Assembly (NCBI RefSeq): GCF_030403745.1
Contig: NZ_JAQMWP010000021.1
Span: 1 to 64,000 of the forward strand
DNA length: 64,000 nt
Direction: 5' to 3'
Source: Streptomyces sp. S.PB5
Lineage (GTDB): Bacteria; Actinomycetota; Actinomycetes; Streptomycetales; Streptomycetaceae
Shown: positions 25,851 to 34,543 of the stretch, piece by piece
Layout of the letters: the number at the start of each line of letters is the position of its first letter
Numbering within the stretch: the first letter of the stretch is position 1
Made by a program: the position numbers and the translations under genes
The notes under the pieces: generated by a model
What the model was told of the DNA's origin: nothing
Databases searched by the model: none
The model's input: the letters and a program-made list of their open reading frames with translations, nothing else

Positions 25851-26334
25851 GTGACGGGGTTGCTGGAGGAGCGTGAACGCGCCGCTCGGCAGCGAGTGGA
25901 GGCTCTGCAGGCCGAATTGCGCGAGGCGGAGTCTGTGTGGGAGCGGTTCGTCATCGCCCGTGAGACGTTGGGCGAGGTCCTGGGCGGGTCCCACGAAACC
26001 GGGGACACCGCGCAGGCTGTGGCGGCCGGCGAACGGCCGGTGCGGGTCACGGCCGCAGTTCCCAGTTCGGCGGTGCCGCACCGGGAGGAAGGGCTCGCGC
26101 CCACGGTTCTGGCGCCGGACTACCGGCGGATCATGGACATCCTGGCCGGTGGGAACGGAGCGGGCGGGGAGGCGATGGACTGCCGTCAACTCGCAGCGGC
26201 TCTCGGGCTGGCCGCTCCCGGCGAAGGTCGAAGCAGTGCGGTCGAAGGCGAAGCGCCTGGCCGCTCGGGGCTGGCTGACGGAGGAACGGCCGGGCCTGTT
26301 CAGCGTGTCCGTCGCGCGAGCCGGCGGCTCATGA
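25851..26334 (+). pseudogene. Frameshifted IS-associated coiled-coil protein
   Basis: From GTG 25851 the frame reads VTGLLEERERAARQRVEALQ, a coiled coil, then VLAPDYRRIMDILAGG and DCRQLAAALGL. Near 26210 the family sequence continues in another frame as PAKVEAVRSKAKRLAARGWL, TEERPGLFSVS, stopping at 26334. Together they make one protein with a helical N-terminus and a winged-helix-like C-terminus, a type I recall in many Streptomyces copies next to transposases. It is split by a frameshift. Function unknown; it may be a passenger. Confidence 0.6.
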
Positions 26335-27021
26335 CCATGCTCATCGACCACCAGATCACCGCTTCGGAGGTGCTGGTGCGCGTCTCGTAGTCGCGGCCAG
26401 GCCGCGTGAATGCATCAGCCAGGCGAACGTGCGCTCCACCAGCCACCTCTTGGGGAGCATGGTGAAGCCACTGGTGTCGTCGCTGCGCCTGACCACGGTC
26501 AGAGCGACGCGCAGGACCTCGCGGGTGAAGTCGACGAGTTGTCCGGTGTAGCCGCCGTCGGCCCACACCCGCGTGATGTGCCAGTACCGAGCGTGCAGCC
26601 GGGCCAGCAGCGTCCGGCCCGCGTCCCGGTCGGTGACCGAGGCCGCGGTCACCGTCACAGCCAGCAGCAGTGCGAGGGTGTCCACCACGATGTGCCGCTC
26701 GCGGCCGTTGACCTTCTTCCCGCCGTCGAATCCCCTGCTCGCGGCAGGCACTGACGCGGCTCCTGTGACCGACTGCGCGTCGATGACACCGGCCGTCGGT
26801 TCCGGATTGCGGCCCACAGCCCCGCGGACCCGGCTGCGCAGCCGGTCGTGGAACTCGGCGGCCAGGACGTTGTCGCGCCAGCGACGCAAGAAGGCGTAAT
26901 CGCGGTCCCACGCGGGGAAGTCCGCGGGCACCGCCCGCCAGGCGATGCCGCCCGCGACGAGATAGCGCACTGCGTTCATCGGGCGCATCCAAGTGATCAA
27001 GCGCCGCCGGCAGGGCCACAA
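26300..27021 (-). pseudogene. IS5-family transposase, N-truncated and frameshifted
   Basis: The minus strand encodes YLVAGGIAWRAVPADFPAWD, GVIDAQSVTGAASVP (first catalytic Asp), RVWADGGYTGQLVDF (second Asp) and KRWLVERTFAWLMHSRG (Glu). Past this point, near 26400, the family end RDYETRTSTSEAVIWWSMSM continues in another frame. The usual ~50 N-terminal residues are missing. It abuts the 3' end of the GntR gene (27032), so insertion may have replaced that gene's 3' flank. Confidence 0.78.
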
Positions 27022-27031
27022 CCAGCCGACG

Positions 27032-27757
27032 TCAGTCCGGTAGGGAGTCCTGGTCCTCCTTCACGGGAGGAACCTCCTCGACCGGAGGCATGAAGGCCCG
27101 CAGCCACCGCTCCGTCTGTGCGACGTGGGCCTGTGCGGCGCCGGCCGCGGCGACGGGGTCGCGGTCGGCGATGGCGGTGGCCAGATTGCGGTGGTCGGCG
27201 TCGCTCTTGCGGCGCAGCTCCGGGCCCTCGGGGAGGGTGAAGACCTGGTACTTGCGGGAGCGGGCGCGGAAGACGGAGAGCAGGGAGGCGAGGGTGGGGT
27301 TGCCGCCGATCCGGGCGATCTCGGCGTGGAAGCGGTGGTCGAGCTCAGAGGCCTTGGTGGGATCGGCGGTGGCCTCCATGGCCTCGATGAGGGAGAAGAG
27401 CGTCTCCACGGACTCCGGTGTGCAGCGCGCCGCGGCCTGGGCCGCGACGTGGGCCTCCAGTACCCGGCGGATCTCGTACACCTCCAACAGGCCGGTCAGC
27501 GGCAGGAGTTCGAGGGTCAGCGAGAGGCTGCCGATGACGTCCTCCGGCCTGAGCTGGGAGACGTAGGTGCCGGAGCCGTGCCGCGGTTCGACCACTCCCA
27601 GGGCCGCGAGCATCCGTACGGCCTCGCGCAACGACCCCCGGGAGACGCCGAGTTCCTCGCAGAGCTCCCCTTCGGGCGGCATGCGCTCGCCCGCGCCGAG
27701 GCGCCCCGTGCCGATCATGTGCCGTAGACCGTGGAACGCCTTGTCGACTGCGGACAT
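27032..27757 (-). CDS. FadR-subfamily GntR transcriptional regulator
   Basis: A 241-residue regulator. An N-terminal winged helix (GERMPPEGELCEELGVSRGS, then LREAVRMLAALGVVEPRHGS) precedes an all-helical FCD ligand domain with metal-binding-type motifs (ELDHRFHAEIARIGGNP and HAHVAQTERWL-like sequence). The ATG at 27757 has GGGAGGAG upstream; longer frames are not supported. Three related palindromes lie in the divergent region toward the aminotransferase gene, suggesting control of both itself and the aminotransferase/ABC unit. FCD-type regulators usually sense small organic acids; the ligand here is unknown. Confidence 0.9.
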   Translation of the reverse strand: MSAVDKAFHGLRHMIGTGRLGAGERMPPEGELCEELGVSRGSLREAVRMLAALGVVEPRHGSGTYVSQLRPEDVIGSLSLTLELLPLTGLLEVYEIRRVLEAHVAAQAAARCTPESVETLFSLIEAMEATADPTKASELDHRFHAEIARIGGNPTLASLLSVFRARSRKYQVFTLPEGPELRRKSDADHRNLATAIADRDPVAAAGAAQAHVAQTERWLRAFMPPVEEVPPVKEDQDSLPD

Positions 27758-27835
27758 CCGACTCCTCCCGTGACTTTGAGGGGTCGGCGGCGGCATCCGG
27801 ACCCTCCCGGAACTGTACCGAGTCGCCGGATCGTG

Positions 27836-27850
27836 AGTCATCAGATGTCT
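27836..27850. promoter_or_regulatory. GntR-type operator A
   Basis: AGTCATCAGATGTCT, a 7-1-7 palindrome with one broken pair. It is closest to the regulator gene. Confidence 0.6.
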
Positions 27851-27867
27851 TGTGCGTATCGGCCTTG

Positions 27868-27882
27868 AGTCATCTGATGACT
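27868..27882. promoter_or_regulatory. GntR-type operator B, perfect
   Basis: AGTCATCTGATGACT, a perfect 7-bp inverted repeat around one base, 32 bp from site A (about three helical turns). The best binding-site candidate for the adjacent FadR-type regulator. Confidence 0.7.
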
Positions 27883-27931
27883 ATTGCCGTCTGATCCCTT
27901 GATTGCTGGAAAATCGGCTGCCAGGATGCCG

Positions 27932-27946
27932 ACTCATCATATGTGT
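27932..27946. promoter_or_regulatory. GntR-type operator C, degenerate
   Basis: ACTCATCATATGTGT matches AGTCATCAGATGACT at 11 of 15 positions and lies 55 bp before the aminotransferase start. Confidence 0.45.
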
Positions 27947-28000
27947 CCTGGTGGGCGTCCGATGTCCTGTCAGGGTGCCCGTCCGTAGATGTGGAGTCAT

Positions 28001-29242
28001 GTGAGCGAGACCGAGGTCACCACAGCCCCGCGCCCGCTGCTGCTGGCCGACGGCCGGCCCGCTGCCGGGGCCTGGACGCTGGACCCCGCGATGAAGCACC
28101 TGAACCACGGCTCGTTCGGGGCTGTCCCCCTGGTGGCGCAGGAGCGGCAGAACCAGCTGCGTGCGGAGATGGACCGCTCCCCGGTGGTGTGGTTCCCGGC
28201 GCTGCCGCAGCGGATCGCCGCCACCCGGGTCGAACTCGCCGCCTTCCTGCGGGTCGCCCCCGACGACCTCGCCCTGGTGCCCAACGCGAGTGCCGGTGTC
28301 AGCGTCGCGTACGCCGGCCTCTCCCGCCGCCGCGGTGGCGAGATCGTCGTCACCGATCACGGCTACGGGGCCGTGACCATGGGAGCCGAACGGCTGGCCC
28401 GCCGCTGGGGCGGCCAGGTGCGCACCGCCCGGGTGCCGCTGGACGCGGACGAGGAGCAGGCGTACGAAGCCGTCGCCGCCGAAGTGGGCGAGGCCACCGA
28501 CCTCATCGTCCTCGACCACATCACCTCGGCGACCGCACGCCGGATGCCGGTGGAACGGATCGGCGCTGAGGCCCGGCGGCGCGGCATCCCGCTGCTCGTG
28601 GACGGCGCGCACGTCCCCGGTCTGATCCCCGCCCCCCTCGACGGGGTGACGTGCGACTTCTGGGTCGGCAACCTGCACAAGTGGGGCTGCGCACCGCGCG
28701 GCACCGCCGCCCTGGTCGCACGCGGAGCGCTGCGCGAACGGCTCTACCCCCTGATCGACTCGTGGGGCGCTGCCGATCCGTATCCCGACCGCTTCGACCA
28801 GCAGGGCACGGTCGACGTCACCGGCTACCTGGCGGCGCCGACGGCACTGGACTTCATCGAGCGCACCTGGGGCTGGAGCACCGCCCGCCAGTACATGGAC
28901 GACCTGGCCGGCTACGGCGAGCGCGTCGTCGGCGTCGCCTTCGCCGAACTGACCGGCGTCTCCAGCGCCGTCGACGTGGGCATGCCGGTTCCCGGCATGC
29001 GGCTGGTGCGGCTGCCCGCGGGGCTGGCCGGCAGCCGCGTCGAGGCCGACGCGCTGCGCGACCGGGCGGCCCGGGAACTGGGGGTGGAGACGGCCTTCAC
29101 CAGCTTCGGCGGCGTCGGCTACCTGCGGCTGTCCGCCCACGTCTACAACACCGCAGCCGACTACGAGTACTTCGCCGAGGCCTGCGTCCCCGTCCTCGGC
29201 GAGTGGGCCCGCGCGGCCCGCGAACAGCCCGGCGCGTCGTAG
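28001..29242 (+). CDS. Class V PLP-dependent aminotransferase (isopenicillin-N-epimerase-like)
   Basis: A 413-residue fold-type I PLP enzyme. LNHGSFGAVPLVAQERQ marks the CefD-like branch of class V; DGAHVPGLIPA carries the cofactor-binding Asp; NLHKWGCAPRG carries the PLP lysine. It could act as aminotransferase, epimerase, or C-S or sulfoxide lyase; the family does not allow a substrate call. The GTG at 28001 is chosen for the GGAG five bases before it; an ATG four codons upstream is an alternative. It is divergent from the GntR gene and followed after ~70 bp by a sugar-type ABC importer, so its substrate may be imported by that system. Confidence 0.85.
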   Translation: MSETEVTTAPRPLLLADGRPAAGAWTLDPAMKHLNHGSFGAVPLVAQERQNQLRAEMDRSPVVWFPALPQRIAATRVELAAFLRVAPDDLALVPNASAGVSVAYAGLSRRRGGEIVVTDHGYGAVTMGAERLARRWGGQVRTARVPLDADEEQAYEAVAAEVGEATDLIVLDHITSATARRMPVERIGAEARRRGIPLLVDGAHVPGLIPAPLDGVTCDFWVGNLHKWGCAPRGTAALVARGALRERLYPLIDSWGAADPYPDRFDQQGTVDVTGYLAAPTALDFIERTWGWSTARQYMDDLAGYGERVVGVAFAELTGVSSAVDVGMPVPGMRLVRLPAGLAGSRVEADALRDRAARELGVETAFTSFGGVGYLRLSAHVYNTAADYEYFAEACVPVLGEWARAAREQPGAS

Positions 29243-29315
29243 GCGGCGCGACCCCCCAACCCCCGTCCCCGAAGCCGCTGCCAGCGCGGCCGTATCCAAG
29301 GAAGAGGTCGGCACG

Positions 29316-30620
29316 ATGAGAAGAAGGACGGCAGCACTCGCCCTCGGCACAGCCAGCGCGTTGGTCCTGTCCGGCTGCTCCGCCATGAGCGGTGGTGAGG
29401 GCGGCGGAACCGTCACCCTGAACATGGTCGAGAGCCTGACGAACCCCGCCCGCACGGACCTGCTGAAGGACCTCATAGCGGACTTCCAGGACCAGAACCC
29501 CAAGATCAAGGTCAATCTGATCTCGCCGCCCACCGAGCAGGCCGACCAGAAGATCCAGCAGATGCTCCAGTCCGGCAGCGGCGTGGACACCCTCGAGGTG
29601 CGGGACACCACCGTGGGCCCGTGGTCGAACAACGGCTGGCTCTACGACATGAAGAAGGACCTGGGGCCCTGGAAGGGCTGGCAGGCCATGACGGAGAACG
29701 CCGTCGAAGCCTCCGAGGACGCCGACGGCAAGACGTACTTCGTCCCGTACGGCTTCTACGGCCTGAGCGTCTTCTACCGCACCGACCTGATCAAGGAGGC
29801 CGGTTTCAGCAAGCCGCCGGCCACCTGGGAGGAACTGCTGACGCAGGCCTCCGCCATCCACGACCCGGCGAAGCGCCGGTACGGATACGCCTTCCGAGGC
29901 GGGGCCAACGCCAACGGCAACGCCACCGCCGTCATCGAGGCATACGTCGCCGACGAGATCGACCCCGCCGACGGCTTCAAGCTCAAGGACGGCAGCACGA
30001 TCTTCTCCGCGCCCGAGGCCCTCGACGCGATGGAGACGTATCTCAAGCTCTTCAAGCAGGCGTCCCCGAAGTCGTCGGTGTCCTGGGGCTACCCGGAGAT
30101 GGTCGAGGGCTTCTCCAACGGCTCCACGGCCTTCCTCCTGCAGGATCCCGAAGTGATCGCCACCGTCTCGGAGTCCAAGGCCATCGCGAAGGACCAGTGG
30201 GACACCGCACCGCTGGTGGCGGGCCCCAGCGGCAAGACCGTCCAGCCGCTGGCCACCGCCGGATGGGGCGTCGCGGCCGGCAGCAAGCACAAGGCCGAGG
30301 CCGTCAAGCTGGTCGAGTTTCTCTCCGAGGGTGAGGCGTCGACGACCTTCACCAAGAAGAACAGCCTGGTGCCGATCCTCAAGTCGGCGACCGAGGACCC
30401 GTTCTACAAGACCGGCCCCTGGTCCAGCTACGTCACCATGACGGAGCACCCGGAGAAGTACCTCAACGTCAGCCAGCCGCGTGGCGTCGCCTGGTGGACC
30501 GAGTGGCAGCAGAAGGCCGATGCCGACGTGCAGAAGATGGTGCTCGGCAAGACGACGCCCAAGGAATTGCTGGCCGGCTGGGACACGTACTGGACCGAGA
30601 AGCGGCAGCAGGAGCAGTAG
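29316..30620 (+). CDS. ABC sugar importer substrate-binding lipoprotein
   Basis: A 434-residue family 1 extracellular solute-binding protein. A lipoprotein signal ends in LVLSGC-SAMS, so Cys is lipidated and the protein is anchored outside the membrane. The body shows family features: DLIADFQDQNPKIKVNLISP, YGFYGLSVFYRTDLI, GWGVAAGSKHKAEAVKLVEF. It precedes two permease genes directly (2-bp gap). Cluster-1 carbohydrate-uptake type; the exact ligand is unknown. The neighbouring PLP enzyme hints at an amino-containing ligand, but that is inference. Confidence 0.92.
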   Translation: MRRRTAALALGTASALVLSGCSAMSGGEGGGTVTLNMVESLTNPARTDLLKDLIADFQDQNPKIKVNLISPPTEQADQKIQQMLQSGSGVDTLEVRDTTVGPWSNNGWLYDMKKDLGPWKGWQAMTENAVEASEDADGKTYFVPYGFYGLSVFYRTDLIKEAGFSKPPATWEELLTQASAIHDPAKRRYGYAFRGGANANGNATAVIEAYVADEIDPADGFKLKDGSTIFSAPEALDAMETYLKLFKQASPKSSVSWGYPEMVEGFSNGSTAFLLQDPEVIATVSESKAIAKDQWDTAPLVAGPSGKTVQPLATAGWGVAAGSKHKAEAVKLVEFLSEGEASTTFTKKNSLVPILKSATEDPFYKTGPWSSYVTMTEHPEKYLNVSQPRGVAWWTEWQQKADADVQKMVLGKTTPKELLAGWDTYWTEKRQQEQ

Positions 30621-30622
30621 GC

Positions 30623-31633
30623 ATGCCCACCGCGTCCGAAGCGACGAGTACCACGAAAGCGACGAAATCGGCGTCGGCGCGCTCCTTGCGGAACCGGAAG
30701 GGGGGAGCCCCGCCCGCCCGCGGCGCGGAACGGGGCCGCCGCAAGCCGGAGTTCACCTCCCGCCGAGGCCTGCTCATCGCCGCTTTCATGGCCCCGGCCG
30801 CGATCTTCGTGGCGGTCTTCACGTACTACCCCATGATCGCCGGCAGCCAGATGGCCTTCCGCCACTGGAATCTGACGGATCTGTCCGACACCTCCTGGGT
30901 GGGCCTGCAGAACTTCCGCGACGTCTTCGCCGACCCAGCCTGGGGCACCGTGCTCGGCAACACCGCTGTCTGGGTATTCGGGTCGATCGTGCCTCAACTG
31001 CTGATCGGCTTCGCCCTCGCCTTGTGGCTGCGCCGGAAGTTCCGCTTCCGTGGCCTCTACCAGGCGCTGGTCTTCTTCCCCTGGGCGATCTCCGGATTCC
31101 TCATCGGCATCCTGTTCCGCTGGCTGTTCAACAGCGAGTTCGGCGTCGTCAACGACCTGCTGCAGAAGGCGGGGCTGATCGACGAGCCGGTCGCCTGGCT
31201 GGCCGATCCCAAGACGGCGATGTTCGCCGTCGTGGTCGCCAACGTCTGGTACGGGGTCACCTTCTTCACGATCATGATCCTGGCCGCGCTGCAGTCCATT
31301 CCCGAGGAGTTGTACGAGGCGGCGGCGCTCGACGGCGCCGGCAAGGTGCGCACGCTGTTCCAGATCACCATCCCGTACATCCGGGTCACCCTCGCGCTGA
31401 CCGTGCTGCTACGCGTCATCTGGATCTTCAACTTCCCCGACCTGATCTTCGGAATGACCGGCGGCGGACCCAACAACGAGACGCACATTGTGACCACCTG
31501 GATGATCAAGATCACCCAGCAGGGCGACTACGGCAGGGCCTCCGCGCTCGGCCTCATCGTGGTCGCCACGCTGCTGGTGTTCGCGGTCTTCTTCCTTCTG
31601 GCCACACGTGAGAAGCGAGAGGTGAAGCCGTGA
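30623..31633 (+). CDS. ABC sugar importer permease (MalF-type)
   Basis: A 336-residue inner-membrane permease with a basic cytoplasmic N-terminus (about 45 residues) and six membrane spans. The EAA loop reads EELYEAAALDGAGKVRTLFQ, the coupling motif to the ATPase. The ATG at 30623 is preceded by AGGAG at the end of the binding-protein gene. Its stop overlaps the next permease (GTGA). Confidence 0.92.
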   Translation: MPTASEATSTTKATKSASARSLRNRKGGAPPARGAERGRRKPEFTSRRGLLIAAFMAPAAIFVAVFTYYPMIAGSQMAFRHWNLTDLSDTSWVGLQNFRDVFADPAWGTVLGNTAVWVFGSIVPQLLIGFALALWLRRKFRFRGLYQALVFFPWAISGFLIGILFRWLFNSEFGVVNDLLQKAGLIDEPVAWLADPKTAMFAVVVANVWYGVTFFTIMILAALQSIPEELYEAAALDGAGKVRTLFQITIPYIRVTLALTVLLRVIWIFNFPDLIFGMTGGGPNNETHIVTTWMIKITQQGDYGRASALGLIVVATLLVFAVFFLLATREKREVKP

Positions 31634-32466
31634 TCGGCAAGGAGTCCACGGCCGGCCGGGCCACCAAGTTCACCTTCCTGGGGCTGTGGCTGGTCTTCAC
31701 CGTCTTCCCGCTCTACTGGATCACCGTTACGTCGCTGAAGGCGCCCGGCGACATCTTCGCCTTCCCGATCGCCTATTGGCCCGAACACTTCTCGCTGGAG
31801 AACTACAGCGGGCTGTTCGGCAAGGCCGACTTCGGCGTCTACCTCACCAACAGCCTCATCGTCGCGACGGTCGCGGGTGCGGTGGCCACGGTGATCTCGA
31901 TGCTGTCGGCGTACGTGCTGGCCCGCTTCGAGTTCCGTACCAAGTCAGCGCTGTTGATGGCCGCGCTGGTCACCCAGATGATCCCGACCTTCATCGCCCT
32001 CGGGCCGCTGTATCTGCTCATGACCGACCTCAAGCTGGTCGACAACCGGCTCGGACTGATCCTCGTCTACATCGCCGTCTGCATCCCGTTCTGCACGGTG
32101 ATGCTCCGCGGCTTCTTCGAGAACATCCCGGACGCGCTGGAGGAGGCCGCCATGATCGACGGCCTCTCCCGGTTCGGGGCGCTGTTCCGGGTGCTGCTGC
32201 CGGTGATGCGTCCCGGGATCGTGGCCGCGTTCATCTTCAACTTCGTCAACTGTTGGAACGAGCTGTTCCTGTCGGTGACGCTGATGAACAGCGACGGCAA
32301 CAAGACCGTGCCCACGGCTCTGAACGGGTTCATCTCCAGCTTCAACATCGACTGGGGCTCGATGTCCGCGGCGGCGGTCCTCACCATCCTGCCCACGATG
32401 GTGCTGTTCGCCTTTGCCAGCCGCCACATCGTTCAAGGGCTCACCGCCGGCGCGGTGAAGGGATGA
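31630..32466 (+). CDS. ABC sugar importer permease (MalG-type)
   Basis: A 278-residue permease with six spans. The EAA loop is DALEEAAMIDGLSRFGALFR and the C-terminus is the usual SRHIVQGLTAGAVKG. GTG start at 31630 coupled to the preceding gene. No ATPase gene follows; a strong terminator comes immediately after. In Streptomyces such importers commonly share the general ATPase MsiK, encoded elsewhere. Confidence 0.93.
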   Translation: MIGKESTAGRATKFTFLGLWLVFTVFPLYWITVTSLKAPGDIFAFPIAYWPEHFSLENYSGLFGKADFGVYLTNSLIVATVAGAVATVISMLSAYVLARFEFRTKSALLMAALVTQMIPTFIALGPLYLLMTDLKLVDNRLGLILVYIAVCIPFCTVMLRGFFENIPDALEEAAMIDGLSRFGALFRVLLPVMRPGIVAAFIFNFVNCWNELFLSVTLMNSDGNKTVPTALNGFISSFNIDWGSMSAAAVLTILPTMVLFAFASRHIVQGLTAGAVKG

Positions 32467-32468
32467 GC

Positions 32469-32502
32469 AATCGCGCCCCGCCCCGCGAGGCGGGGCGCGA
32501 TT
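32469..32502. terminator. 14-bp perfect terminator hairpin of the ABC operon
   Basis: AATCGCGCCCCGCC (32469-32482) pairs with GGCGGGGCGCGATT (32489-32502) around a 6-base loop, three bases after the permease stop. A strong GC hairpin. Confidence 0.9.
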
Positions 32503-32520
32503 TCCGACGGGGGAGGGCGT

Positions 32521-32609
32521 CAGCAGCTGAGGTTGCCGCCCGGGTCCACGCCCAAAAGCTGCGTGAACTGCTGGTACTTGTCGATGCGGCTCTGTACCTG
32601 CGAGCACCA
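32521..32609 (-). pseudogene. 3' end of a GH19 chitinase gene
   Basis: The minus strand ends with WCSQVQSRIDKYQQFTQLLG followed by VDPGGNLSC and TGA at 32521-32523. This is the characteristic C-terminus of GH19 chitinases of streptomycetes, which plants share (RIGFYQRYC..LGVSPGGNL-type). Only about 29 residues remain; upstream the reading passes into a tnpB remnant. No other part of the chitinase is visible, so the gene was cut by rearrangement at about 32605. Confidence 0.75.
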
Positions 32610-33049
32610 AGGACCGCCTCAAGGTCGCCCGCGCCCACGCCCAGGTCGCTGACGCGCGCCGTGAGTTCCACCACCAGCTCTCCACGAAGCTGATCTGCGA
32701 GAATCAGGCAATCGCGGTGGAGGACCTGGCGGTGAAAGGACTCGCGCGCACCAGGGTGGCCAAGTCGGTGCAGGATGCTGGATGGGCATCGTTCCTCGGC
32801 ATGCTCGCGTACAAGGCGCAACGGTATGGCCGCACCCTGGTCATGATCGGCCGGTTCACCCCGCCGTCCCAGACCTGCTCCACCTGCGGCGCCGTCCACG
32901 ACCGGGACACCAACGCCGCGATCAACGTGAAGACGGCCGCCGGACTGGCGGCATCGGCCTGCGGAGCGCCGGTAAGACCAGGAGCAGTCCCGGCACAGCG
33001 CGAAGAAACAGGAAGCCACGGATTCCCGACCGGAAACCGTGCCGCGTAG
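32603..33049 (+). pseudogene. tnpB: tnpB (IS200/IS605-type) remnant with zinc-finger deletion
   Basis: C-terminal half of a TnpB protein: STKDRLKVARAHAQVADARR, then AVEDLAVKGLARTRVAKSVQ with the RuvC Glu, and CSTCGAVHDRDTNAAINVKT with the last RuvC Asp. TnpB is the RNA-guided nuclease of these transposons. Intact relatives have two CxxC pairs separated by about 18 residues before VHDRD; here SQTCSTCG runs straight into AVHDRD, so one CxxC pair and the intervening loop are missing. The N-terminal half is also gone. It should not be active, although the right end of the element remains. Confidence 0.85.
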
Positions 33050-33108
33050 CGGCACAGCAACCAGTCGAGAAGGCCAGAATCCTCGTCCTTCAGGACGACG
33101 AGCATGTC
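33050..33108 (+). ncRNA. IS605-type right end / probable omega-RNA 3' part
   Basis: After the tnpB stop the sequence AATCCTCGTCCTTCAGGACG followed by ACGAGCATGTCAA matches my recollection of Streptomyces IS605-type right ends; CTCGTCC/GGACGACGAG can form a stem with loop TTCA. In TnpB systems the transcript of this end forms the guide RNA, with the guide sequence immediately past the end (from about 33109). Called from pattern only. Confidence 0.5.
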
Positions 33109-33358
33109 AACGATCCGGGCGTCTGCGGCCTGCCTGTTCCGTGCTGTCGGCGCCTTCCCCCGGCACGTACACGAATGCCGCGTGCGGATAGTCGGCGGCC
33201 ACCACAGGGGAGGCCTCCAAGGTGTAGTCGTACGTGATCCTCTCGTACTCCTCATGGCTGAGTTCCACCGACGAAACTCCGAGGCGGTACAAACAGGCGT
33301 CCGCCCCTGACAGTTCTCCCGCGATCGGGGTGAGACCGGAGAAGTCGTCGTGCCGCAC
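33107..33358 (-). pseudogene. Truncated unknown gene abutting the tnpB element
   Basis: An 83-codon minus-strand frame with protein-like sequence: ACLYRLGVSSVELSHEEYER, ITYDYTLEASPVVAADYPHA, AFVYVPG. It ends with a TGA that lies within the right end of the tnpB element, so the original 3' part has probably been displaced. Start at GTG 33358 is uncertain. No family recognised. Confidence 0.35.
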
Positions 33359-33448
33359 CTCGCGGAGCTTCGGCGCTCAGAACACCTTGACCCCATCCGG
33401 CTTGCGTGCCGCGGGGTGGTGCCCGGTAGGTCACCCCGCCCCAGGGCG

Positions 33449-34543
33449 TCAGGTCGACCAGAGCACTGCGCCGTTCTGGACGATGACCACCTTGGCGTTG
33501 GCACGCAGGACGAGTTGGGCTCCTTCGTGGCCCCAGGTCTGAGAGGCCCAGATGGGGCGGTCCTCGCCATTGTGGATCACGAGGTTGCCGTCCGACTGGA
33601 AGATTGCCCGGTGGTTCGAGCCGAAGGTCATGGACGCCCAGATGGGGTCGCCGTGCTCGTTGTAGACGACGAGGTTGCCGTCGGTCTGCATGACCATCCG
33701 GATGCGGTTCGTCGTCCAGGCCTGGTTGACCTCCAGGACGCTGGTCGCGAAGACGGTCTCGGTGCTCCAGTTCGGCTGCGGGGTCGCCCTGGGCTTTGCC
33801 GTCGGTTTTTCCGTCGGCTTCGTCGCCGGTTTGCTGCTCGGGCTGGACTCCGGCGCGGGCGCGACCGGCTGGGGAGCGGCGACCTTGGCCGGCGCGCTCT
33901 TCGTCGCGGTCGCTTTCTTCGAGGACGGACTGGGCTTCTCGGCCACGTAGTCGTCGAGGGCTGCGGGAGCGGACGTCGGGTTCAGAACGGTGTCGGAGCC
34001 CTCCGCGGCCAACCCGTTGGTGGAATCCGGGGGGCCGTCGTCCTTCGCGCTGCCGGTCAGCAGGAGCGGAATGGCTATCAACGCGGCGCCGGCTATCGCC
34101 GCGCCCGCCAGGATCGGCTTGCGCGGACGTCCACTGCCGACACCGGTGTTGGTCTTGGTGCCGGGCGGCATCGCCGCTACGACGGCCGCCACGGCGACGC
34201 GCTCCTCAGATGCCTCGGTGGTCCCGGCTGCTGCTGAGGCAGCGGCTTCCCCGGACCCGGACCCGGTGGAGGTGGTGGTCTCCCTGGTGGCAGTGGCGGC
34301 GGTGGTCTCCTCGGCTGCGGAGGCGGCCGGTTCCTCGGCCCCGGTGGCACCGGTCTCAGCCGCGGCGTTCCCGGTCTTCGCCCCGGTGTTCCCGGAATCC
34401 GCCTCCGGTGCAGGAGTTGCGGCCGGGGCCTGGCTCGGGGCCGGCTCGTCCGGTGCGTCAGGCGCGGGCGGTAATCCGGTCTCCCCTGCCCGGGTGGCGG
34501 CCGCCTCCGCGTTCGCGTCGGGGGTGGGGTGCTGGGGGGACAT
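33449..34543 (-). CDS. Membrane-anchored bulb-type (B-)lectin protein of the T7SS locus
   Basis: A 364-residue protein with three parts: an Ala/Thr/Glu/Pro-rich cytoplasmic N-terminus (1 to about 135), one membrane span (KPILAGAAIAGAALIAIPLL), an outer Pro/Lys-rich linker, and a C-terminal B-lectin domain (about 265-364). The lectin has mannose-binding repeats of the QxDxNxVxY type: MQTDGNLVVYN and FQSDGNLVIHN are good; the third, LRANAKVVIVQN, has lost the Asp. The ATG at 34543 has GAGGAG upstream. It is divergent from the T7SS-associated gene at 35060. Likely to bind a mannose-containing glycan at the cell surface; a role in secretion is inferred from context. Confidence 0.87.
   Translation of the reverse strand: MSPQHPTPDANAEAAATRAGETGLPPAPDAPDEPAPSQAPAATPAPEADSGNTGAKTGNAAAETGATGAEEPAASAAEETTAATATRETTTSTGSGSGEAAASAAAGTTEASEERVAVAAVVAAMPPGTKTNTGVGSGRPRKPILAGAAIAGAALIAIPLLLTGSAKDDGPPDSTNGLAAEGSDTVLNPTSAPAALDDYVAEKPSPSSKKATATKSAPAKVAAPQPVAPAPESSPSSKPATKPTEKPTAKPRATPQPNWSTETVFATSVLEVNQAWTTNRIRMVMQTDGNLVVYNEHGDPIWASMTFGSNHRAIFQSDGNLVIHNGEDRPIWASQTWGHEGAQLVLRANAKVVIVQNGAVLWST

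Noticed and set aside
33107..33358. Considered as the upstream part of the cut GH19 chitinase
   Set aside because: It has no GH19 motifs and its sequence does not resemble a chitinase, so the two fragments are treated as unrelated genes.
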